A stretch of 40,647 nt of DNA from Planctomycetota bacterium (GTDB lineage: Bacteria; Planctomycetota; GCA-002687715; DRQF01): the NCBI GenBank assembly GCA_011369445.1, contig DRQF01000203.1:1-40647 (forward strand). Direction: 5' to 3'. The notes under the pieces are model-generated. The model was not told the origin of the DNA and ran no database searches. It saw only the letters and a program-made list of their open reading frames with translations. This document shows positions 34,590 through 40,647 of the stretch, one piece after another; position 1 is the first letter of the stretch; each line of letters starts with the position of its first letter. Both the position numbers and the translations under genes were made by a program.

Positions 34590-35413
34590 ACCCGTTGATC
34601 AACGACCTTCTCCGTTGCTTGCGTTTCGAGTCGCGAAAGCTCGTCAGGCGCAATCTGTTTTGGATGTCGCTCGCCGCTGTCCCCTTGACCGTCGTGCTTT
34701 CTGGATGGGCCGCGACGACCCTTGCCCAGCCCGTCGAGAGCTATGCTCTGTTTGCCGAGGTCTCGAGCTGGGGCTTTCTGCTCGCCGCGTTCTTCCTTTT
34801 GGTCCTGGGGTGCTCCTCGGTGAACGAGGAGGGGATATGTGGAGCGTTGCGCGCGGTCCGCTGCAGACCGGTCAGCCCAGCCGTCTATCTCCTCGCGAAG
34901 GCTCTCGTTCTTGCGGTTGCAACGCTTGTCCTCGCGACCCTCGCGTTGATCGCGGCCTACTTGTGGACGGAACGGGCCGGTGGTTTCCATGCCGTGTCCA
35001 TCGTCATCCCGGGTTTGGAGGACACCGAGGTCTACTCCGCCGCCGCCATGAAACATTTCACCCTCGGTCTCACGATAGCCCAGGTCCCCCCCCTTTTCTT
35101 CAGCTCCGGGCTGGGACTTCTGGTCTCGGCAGCAATCGACTCGTCAGGCCTGGCCGTCGTGCTGGGGCTGCTGATATCGGCGGGTCTCGGAGGACTGGGC
35201 TCCGTCCAGACCGACCTTGCCCCCCTGTGTCCTCCCGCACTGCTGACCCGCCCCATGGAGCTCCTTGGAGAGCTCGCCCGCGCCAACGAGGCCGTTCAGC
35301 CGCAGGTAGAAGCCTGGACCCTGACGTCTGCGCCGGTCTGGGGTCCCCTTCTGGTGACAGGGGTCACCACGCTTGTCGCCATGCTGGTGTTCTCGAAGAG
35401 ACCTGTCCGATGA
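34586..35413 (+). CDS. ABC-2 type transporter permease
   Basis: 275 residues from a TTG start that overlaps the ATPase stop (TTGA). GGAAGG lies 9 nt upstream, which supports this start over a longer open frame reaching back through the ATPase gene. Six TM helices are predicted at about 25-45, 55-75, 95-120, 145-175, 185-205 and 245-270. The N-terminal FESRKLVRRNLFWMSLAA and the short charged loops fit an ABC-2 permease (ABC2_membrane group). Its stop overlaps the ATG of the exported protein gene by 4 nt, so three genes are translationally coupled. Confidence 0.85.
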   Translation: MNPLINDLLRCLRFESRKLVRRNLFWMSLAAVPLTVVLSGWAATTLAQPVESYALFAEVSSWGFLLAAFFLLVLGCSSVNEEGICGALRAVRCRPVSPAVYLLAKALVLAVATLVLATLALIAAYLWTERAGGFHAVSIVIPGLEDTEVYSAAAMKHFTLGLTIAQVPPLFFSSGLGLLVSAAIDSSGLAVVLGLLISAGLGGLGSVQTDLAPLCPPALLTRPMELLGELARANEAVQPQVEAWTLTSAPVWGPLLVTGVTTLVAMLVFSKRPVR

Positions 35414-36870
35414 GATACCCCCTCGCGCTCTCCATCGTGTTGCTTGCCCTCCTCGAGGCGTTTTCACCGGCACAGAAAGTCAGCGGAGTCCACGCTTCCC
35501 TACCCTTCGACGACTGGTTTCTCGTGGATCTGAATGGTGACGGGCAAAAGGACGTCTTTCTCCTCTCTCGCCTCGCCGACGGCCGTCTTCGCGCGGACGT
35601 CGCCCTGCAGGGGAAGGACGGCCAGTTCGCTCCACCCGAAAGCGGCACGCTTCCGGGAGCCACGGCGTTCGTCGAGGGGAACTTCGGAAAACACCAGCGG
35701 ATCGTCGCCGTTTTCCCCCGCTCCTTCCGGCCCCTGCGGTGGTCCGACGCGAAGGGCTTGACGGCCGCCGATCCCGTGTGGCCCTTCGAAAGCTTCCTCA
35801 CCGCGACGCCCACGGACCTGCCCGGCTTTTGGCATTGGTCCACGGACTTCGACGGCGATGGGTTGGACGACTTCATGTTTCCCGCCGAGCAGGCCCTCGA
35901 GCTTTGGTTCGGTCGCCCCGCTGGGGGCTTTTCCGCCCCAACGACCCTCTCCCTCCCCGACGAACGCCAAGTGCTCCCGTCCTCCGACGGGGGCTTCGTC
36001 GACTCTCACCGGGAACCCCATCCGCTTTTTCGCGACATCGATGGTGACGGCCGCTACGACCTTTGTTGGTTCGACGAGAGGGGACTCGGATACCGCCTGC
36101 AGACCCGTCCCCGCGTGTTCGCTCCGACCCACATGCTCCCCCTGCCCTGGTTGGCCGGCGAAGGCGACGGCAACCTCCTCGAGAACACATCCATCCGGCT
36201 CGAAGACTTGAATGGCGACCAGCGGGCCGACCTCGTTCTCATCAAGATGCGGTCCGCACGAGGAGGCATCGCGGACATGCGGTCGAACCTGGTGATCCTC
36301 CTCAGCCGGGGCGGCTCCGAACCCTTCCCGCTCAAGCCCACCGTGGCGCTCCGGCTGAAGGGCATCGTGGGCGTCGGCCCCTATTTCGAGGACCTGAACG
36401 GAGACGGAAGGAAGGACCTCGCCTACGGTCTTTACGGGGCCGGACTCGGCGACGCCGTCGCTCGCTTTCTCGGTCGCGTCCCGGTCCGGCTGGCGGTTCA
36501 CCTGGCGCGCAACAACGGCCCCAAGCTCTTCGACGGGGCGCCGGATCTTTCCTTGGAACGCAGCGTCGACACGAAGGACTTCGAACGCTGGGCGGCCCGC
36601 AATTCGCTCTTTCTCGGCGACGACCTCACCGGCGACGGGATCGTCGACCTGATCGAGATCCGTCGGTCTTCGAAAAACCGGCACAGGTGGAAACTCTTCC
36701 CGGGTTCGCTCGACCCCAAGGGGCGACTGGGCATCTCGAAGGAGGCTTCGATGACGGGCGAGGTCGAGGACTTGGTGGATGCGTCGGTACGCGCGCTCCG
36801 AGAAGGGGGACCTCAGCACCTGATCCTAGTCAGCAAGCAGGACATCCAGATCATCGCCTGCTCCCCGTGA
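35410..36870 (+). CDS. Exported FG-GAP/VCBS-type protein with calcium-binding motifs
   Basis: 486 residues from ATG 35410 (ATGA overlap with the permease gene). A signal peptide covers ~1-22. Six Asp-rich loops of the form D-x-N/D-G-D-x-x-x-D repeat through the protein: DLNGDGQKD near 40, DFDGDGLDD near 153, DIDGDGRYD near 213, DLNGDQRAD near 270, DLNGDGRKD near 330 and DLTGDGIVD near 410. Such repeats mark FG-GAP/VCBS beta-propellers, which bind calcium and act in adhesion or surface complexes. A propeller outside the cell coupled to an ABC exporter suggests it is the accessory or substrate-side partner of that exporter. No catalytic motif is seen. Confidence 0.82.
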   Translation: MRYPLALSIVLLALLEAFSPAQKVSGVHASLPFDDWFLVDLNGDGQKDVFLLSRLADGRLRADVALQGKDGQFAPPESGTLPGATAFVEGNFGKHQRIVAVFPRSFRPLRWSDAKGLTAADPVWPFESFLTATPTDLPGFWHWSTDFDGDGLDDFMFPAEQALELWFGRPAGGFSAPTTLSLPDERQVLPSSDGGFVDSHREPHPLFRDIDGDGRYDLCWFDERGLGYRLQTRPRVFAPTHMLPLPWLAGEGDGNLLENTSIRLEDLNGDQRADLVLIKMRSARGGIADMRSNLVILLSRGGSEPFPLKPTVALRLKGIVGVGPYFEDLNGDGRKDLAYGLYGAGLGDAVARFLGRVPVRLAVHLARNNGPKLFDGAPDLSLERSVDTKDFERWAARNSLFLGDDLTGDGIVDLIEIRRSSKNRHRWKLFPGSLDPKGRLGISKEASMTGEVEDLVDASVRALREGGPQHLILVSKQDIQIIACSP

Positions 36871-36882
36871 GGATTGGGGAAC

Positions 36883-39507
36883 TCAGTCCTCCGACGGCGG
36901 GGTCCAAGCGCGGTAGTGGTAGGGATTGGCGTAGCCCGTTCGCCCGCGCCAAAGGAACGCGGCGAGGCGTGCCGTCAGGTCCTTCACGATCTCGGGTCGG
37001 CGCTCGATGAGGTTCACCCGCTCGCCCGGGTCCTCTTTCAGATCAAAGAGCAGTGCATAGTCTTCGGTCCGGTGGTAATGAAGCTTGTAGCGCCCGTCGT
37101 GGATGAGCGCATAGGCGTCCTCGAAGGCACAGAGGCTGACCAGATCCTCGCGCTTCAAGGAGGGTTCGCTGCCGTCCATGAGCGGCAGCAGGCTCACCCC
37201 GTCGAAGGGGTTCGCTCCCCCCGGATCGAAGAGCCCCACCAGAGTCGGCGCCACGTCGATGGAGGCCACGGGCGCCTTGACCCTGCGGGGGGCAACTCCC
37301 GGCACCCGGATCAAGAGCGGAACGCGGATCTGTTCCTCGTAGGGCAGAAAGCCGGCAAAGCGTCCGTGTTCCTTGAGACCCGTACCGTGATCCGCCGTGA
37401 GGACAACGATGGCCCGGTCCCAGACCCCCAATTGCTTCAGGACGTCGAAGGCCTTCCCCGTCAAGGCGTCGACCTTTGCCATCTCACCGTCATACAGATC
37501 GACCCACGAGGAGCCGTAGTCCCTGACGGGGGATTCGTTGTACCAGGGGAAGTGGGTGCCTGTCAGGTGAAGGTAGCTCAAGGTGCCGTCCAGCCCTCCA
37601 GGCCCCTTGTCCGCGACGACCGCGCGCCACGTCGCCACGAGCTTCTCCGTCTTGATCCGGTCGGACCACTCCCGATTGATCTCGCGATGGGTCACGTTGA
37701 CCACGTGAGAGCCGTCGGACTCGAGAGGCGGCCCGCCGCGCAAGAACGATGCGAGGCTGACGCCGTTGTAGTCGCTGCCGAACGCCGTCACGAAGAAGTC
37801 GCGATAGCCCCACGGCCGAAGAGCATGGATGAAGAAGGGTGCGTGCCGTGTCGAGAGCATGTACCGGGTCGAATACCGCCCGGTGAACAGATGACGGACA
37901 CCGCAGGTCGTCGCCGTCCCCATGCTGTAGGCCCGCTCGAACACGATGGATTCCGCGGCGAGTTCATCGGCGACGGGCGTCGTGTCCCGGGGGTTTCCGT
38001 AGACGTGCATCCTGTCGGGTCTCCCCGCGTCCCATAGGACGATGAGGATGGGAGGTTTCGCATGCGTGCCGTTCCCGCCCAAAGGAGTCCACGCTGGATA
38101 GCGGTCCTCGCCGGGACCGTGGACCTGGAATTCGCGGTCCGGGCGGGTGTACCCCAGCCGGTTCTCCGGTCGAAGGACCTCGCGCAGAGACCCCTTCTTG
38201 ATCATGTAACCGAAACGGGTGTATTCGTGGACAACGACGGCAAGTTCACCGTGAATGGGACGAAGGGACAACAGCGCCAAGCCGGCCACGATGCCTCCCA
38301 AGGCGATGCGGGACGGGGACTGCCTGAGGAACGGGCGTCCCGGACGAAGCGCATGGGCAAGTGCCAGCATCATCAGCACGAGGACATTCACGGAGGTGAA
38401 CACGTCGAGAACGATCAGCCTGTCTCGGAAATCCTGGAGATCCGGATAGGCGCCGTAGACGAGCACGGCCAACCATCCCGCGGCCAACGCCGCCCAGACG
38501 AGGTAGGTGACGCGTCGGGGGCGCACGACGGTCGCCGGGGCCATGGCGAACGAGAAACCCGTCAGACTCAACGCGGCCACGGTCCAGATCTCTCCGGCTC
38601 CATAGACCCGCGACGCCCCTCCCCTCTCGGCAAGGGCGAAGAGACTCCCGTGGGCCAGGTGGAACCAGAGGAAAAACAGCAGCGCCAACAGGACTTCGGT
38701 CTGTCCCTCGACGCCCGTGGCCCGAATCTCATCGCCGATCACGCGAAAGATGCCGATGCGACAATAGATCGTCGCCCACAGGGCGAGAGCAAGGGGGACG
38801 ACCACGTGGATCTTGAGATCGCCGCCCGGAAGGCGACTCAGAAGTCTCATCACCGGTCGTGCGAGGAGCAACGGCAAAAGATAGGAGAGCGCCATCCCGG
38901 CCCCAAACGCGGCCGAAAGGTCGACGAGACGCCACCGATAGGCGGTGAGCGTTCGTGAACTGAAGAGTTCGGGCGCGAACGACGCCGTGTAGGTCACGGA
39001 TTCGATCCCGGCCACCAAGTACGCACCCACGGCGGCCAGGGCCGCCAAACCGGGCCACCAGGCGATGCAACGCCGCCAGTCCGCCACGAGGAGCTGATGG
39101 CCCTCACTCCTCAGCCCCTCTTGCAGTTGGGATGCAGTCCGCTCCAGGCCGCCCAATGTCTCCACAGCCCAGGTGGACTCCCACAGCAAAAGAGCCAGCC
39201 CCAACCCCCCGACCGGCCAAATGAGCCCACCCAGGAGGGCCGCTCCGACAGAAAGGCGAAGCCAGCGAGATCGACCCCGACGCCGTCTGGCCTCCACCGC
39301 CACCCCCGCTGCCGCCGCGACGAGAAGCAAAGCAGCCAGGATCCGCAGGGGGACCAGGGCCCCGTAGAGATGGCCAGCCAAGGCGAACTCGTCGCCCGGG
39401 ATGGCCCCCGTGGCCTGAATCCGCGCCGTAAGGGACGCCGTCAGCTGGATGAGCACGCCCAACCGAAGGCAGGCCGGGCCGCTCAGATACTCGAGAAAAC
39501 CTCTCAT
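36883..39507 (-). CDS. Multi-TM sulfatase/alkaline-phosphatase-superfamily protein
   Basis: 874 residues from ATG 39507; in-frame GTGs up to 39636 would lengthen it but lack ribosome binding sites. The N-terminal ~470 residues hold about ten TM helices. A soluble C-terminal domain of the sulfatase/phosphoethanolamine-transferase fold follows: ILIVLWDAGRPDRMHVYG (metal Asp), SMGTATTCGVRHLFTGRY (about 528-545), LTADHGTGLKEHGRF (Asp-His metal site), and a sulfatase-like DPGERVNLIERRP tail. In sulfatases the nucleophile is a Cys in C-x-P-S-R that becomes formylglycine. Here the aligned residue is Thr533 in a GTAT motif as in EptA-type phosphoethanolamine transferases. A transferase or phosphodiesterase is likelier than a sulfatase. 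Convergent with the propeller gene after 12 nt. Confidence 0.8.
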   Translation of the reverse strand: MRGFLEYLSGPACLRLGVLIQLTASLTARIQATGAIPGDEFALAGHLYGALVPLRILAALLLVAAAAGVAVEARRRRGRSRWLRLSVGAALLGGLIWPVGGLGLALLLWESTWAVETLGGLERTASQLQEGLRSEGHQLLVADWRRCIAWWPGLAALAAVGAYLVAGIESVTYTASFAPELFSSRTLTAYRWRLVDLSAAFGAGMALSYLLPLLLARPVMRLLSRLPGGDLKIHVVVPLALALWATIYCRIGIFRVIGDEIRATGVEGQTEVLLALLFFLWFHLAHGSLFALAERGGASRVYGAGEIWTVAALSLTGFSFAMAPATVVRPRRVTYLVWAALAAGWLAVLVYGAYPDLQDFRDRLIVLDVFTSVNVLVLMMLALAHALRPGRPFLRQSPSRIALGGIVAGLALLSLRPIHGELAVVVHEYTRFGYMIKKGSLREVLRPENRLGYTRPDREFQVHGPGEDRYPAWTPLGGNGTHAKPPILIVLWDAGRPDRMHVYGNPRDTTPVADELAAESIVFERAYSMGTATTCGVRHLFTGRYSTRYMLSTRHAPFFIHALRPWGYRDFFVTAFGSDYNGVSLASFLRGGPPLESDGSHVVNVTHREINREWSDRIKTEKLVATWRAVVADKGPGGLDGTLSYLHLTGTHFPWYNESPVRDYGSSWVDLYDGEMAKVDALTGKAFDVLKQLGVWDRAIVVLTADHGTGLKEHGRFAGFLPYEEQIRVPLLIRVPGVAPRRVKAPVASIDVAPTLVGLFDPGGANPFDGVSLLPLMDGSEPSLKREDLVSLCAFEDAYALIHDGRYKLHYHRTEDYALLFDLKEDPGERVNLIERRPEIVKDLTARLAAFLWRGRTGYANPYHYRAWTPPSED

Positions 39508-39650
39508 CGGCCCAGCTTGGCCATCCTCGTGGGTGGGCACAAGGAGCGGTTTTCGGGTTTTCCGTATCAGATCGCCATCGCCTCCCTCCTTCGCTTCGTG
39601 GGGCCCGATGGGCCTGCTATGCACCGTCAGAATCACGAGGAGTGTCGGGA

Positions 39651-40647
39651 ATGAGAATGCAACCGGGGTGGATGCGGATCGCGTGGATGGGGTTGATCTG
39701 TTTAGGACTGTCCGGGAGCCTGCGGGCCGACCAACTCACCGGCCAGATCACCGATGCGATGGGGATTCCCATCGTGGGTGCGACAGTCGACGCGAACGGT
39801 GGCGTCAGCGCCGTTGTCACGGGGCCGGGTGGGTTCTTCACTCTGATCGCCTCACCCGGGACCTATGACGTCACGATCACCGGGCCGGGCAATGCCTACG
39901 TCCCTCAGTGCTTCCCCTGTGTCACGATCGTGGGTACCGTCAATTTCGGGGTCGTGGTCCTTCAATCCGGTTCACTGGTCTCCGGAACCGTCCTCGACGA
40001 CGCGGGGCTCCCCGTCGTCAATGCGAATATCGACGCCTTCGACCCCGTGTCCGGCAACCAGATCTTCACGCCGAACGACGGCACGAACCTGTTGGGGAAC
40101 TTCGCCGTCATCCTTCCGGTGGGGTCCGTGGATCTTCTCATCAAGCCGCCCGCGGGAACGCTCCTCGTTCCCCTGCACTTTCCCGGCTTCACGGTGACGG
40201 GCCCGACCCAATCCCTCGGCAACGTGACCATGCCCACGGGGAACCTCCTCTCCGGAACGCTCGTCGACGCCGTGAGCCAAGCGCCCCTCGCCGGCTTCGA
40301 TCTGAACGTGGCGGATGCTTCCACCGGGCAGCAACTGTTTCTTCTGAACGACTTCACCGACGGCGCGGGACACTTCGCGTTCGTGGTCCCGACGGGCGTA
40401 TTCACGTTCTTCATTCGCCCCCCAGCGGGCGACCTCCATGTCGCTCAACGTTTCCCGATCGTCGTCAACGGCGCCTTGAACCTGGGCATCCTCCCCGTCG
40501 AGCCGGGAGTCCTCCTGCAGGGCACGATCCTCACACCGACGGGGCAACCCGTCGTCGGAGCCGATCTGGACGTGGAGAAGCAGCCCGGTCATTTCCAGCT
40601 CTACACGCCGCACGACAGCACCGATGGGAATGGCGCTTTTAGCCTCG
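39651..40647 (+). CDS. Exported protein with carboxypeptidase-regulatory-like repeats, 3' end cut off by window
   Basis: The frame opens at ATG 39651 (AGGAG 8 nt upstream) and runs without a stop to the window's end, so ~332 residues are seen and the gene continues. A signal peptide spans ~1-27 (MQPGWMRIAWMGLICLG into SLRADQ). Then follow at least four repeats of ~80-90 residues, each starting with a G-T/Q-x-L/I-x-D-x-x-G-x-P-V-V/A-G-A pattern (near 30, 106, 196 and 283) and including GTYDVTITGPG or similar. This is the carboxypeptidase regulatory-like (CarbopepD_reg) fold, common in surface proteins of planctomycetes and related groups. Two repeats share PPAG and F-P-hydrophobic segments, which suggests recent duplication. 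Function: probably structural or adhesive. Confidence 0.82.
   Translation, partial: MRMQPGWMRIAWMGLICLGLSGSLRADQLTGQITDAMGIPIVGATVDANGGVSAVVTGPGGFFTLIASPGTYDVTITGPGNAYVPQCFPCVTIVGTVNFGVVVLQSGSLVSGTVLDDAGLPVVNANIDAFDPVSGNQIFTPNDGTNLLGNFAVILPVGSVDLLIKPPAGTLLVPLHFPGFTVTGPTQSLGNVTMPTGNLLSGTLVDAVSQAPLAGFDLNVADASTGQQLFLLNDFTDGAGHFAFVVPTGVFTFFIRPPAGDLHVAQRFPIVVNGALNLGILPVEPGVLLQGTILTPTGQPVVGADLDVEKQPGHFQLYTPHDSTDGNGAFSL

Noticed and set aside
36871-36900. Hairpin AGGATT/AGTCCT between the propeller gene and the sulfatase-fold gene
   Set aside because: A 6-bp stem with a G-U pair and no T-run on either strand; too weak to call a terminator.

Overview
The window is GC-rich, gene-dense bacterial chromosomal DNA with no rRNA, tRNA, CRISPR array, insertion sequence or phage gene that I can see. 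The gene content fits a Gram-negative bacterium with an outer membrane (LptF/LptG-type permeases, a lipoprotein, a membrane fusion protein with MacB-type ABC parts). The style of several proteins points to Planctomycetota or a nearby deep-branching phylum: FHA-domain membrane proteins, a DUF58/BatA operon with Lys/Pro-rich partner proteins, a large Ala/Glu/Lys coiled-coil protein, an FHA-GAF sigma54 activator, and an exported protein of carboxypeptidase-regulatory-like repeats. That assignment is inference from style, not from a marker gene.

Layout. 1-2746 (+): the 3' part of a long coiled-coil protein and a coupled exported low-complexity protein. 2777-3973 (-): an RlmI-type rRNA methyltransferase, divergent from a glutaryl-CoA dehydrogenase (4160-5335, +). 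8751 down to 5354 (-): a tightly packed operon acpS, DUF445, larE, a LAS/MepA-like protein and a PEGA lipoprotein. 8773-10941 (+): a PcrA/UvrD helicase. 11039-19657 (+): an FHA-GAF-AAA-Fis sigma54 activator, then a strong -24/-12 promoter, an FHA-TM-CAP protein, an FHA-TM protein, and LptF- and LptG-like permeases. 25622 down to 19608 (-): membrane fusion protein, ABC ATPase, two FtsX-type permeases, a small membrane protein and ComF. 28684 down to 25693 (-): guaB-guaA, preceded by an intrinsic terminator only 11 nt before the guaB start codon. 32954 down to 28793 (-): a three-gene DUF58/BatA cluster without a MoxR ATPase in view. 32955-33647: the only long gap. 33648-36870 (+): ABC ATPase, ABC-2 permease and an exported FG-GAP/VCBS-type protein, all overlapping. 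39507 down to 36883 (-): a multi-TM sulfatase-fold protein. 39651 to the end (+): the start of an exported repeat protein.

The most interesting part is 11039-19657. A sigma54 activator with an FHA phosphopeptide-binding domain lies directly upstream of a near-consensus sigma54 promoter. That promoter drives two further FHA membrane proteins, one carrying an extracytoplasmic CAP/SCP domain, and then the two permeases of an LPS-type exporter. It reads as a possible phosphorylation-controlled envelope regulon. Also notable are the terminator (candidate attenuator) in the guaB leader, a LAS-type peptidase that seems to have lost metal-site residues, and a sulfatase-fold enzyme with Thr at the nucleophile position.
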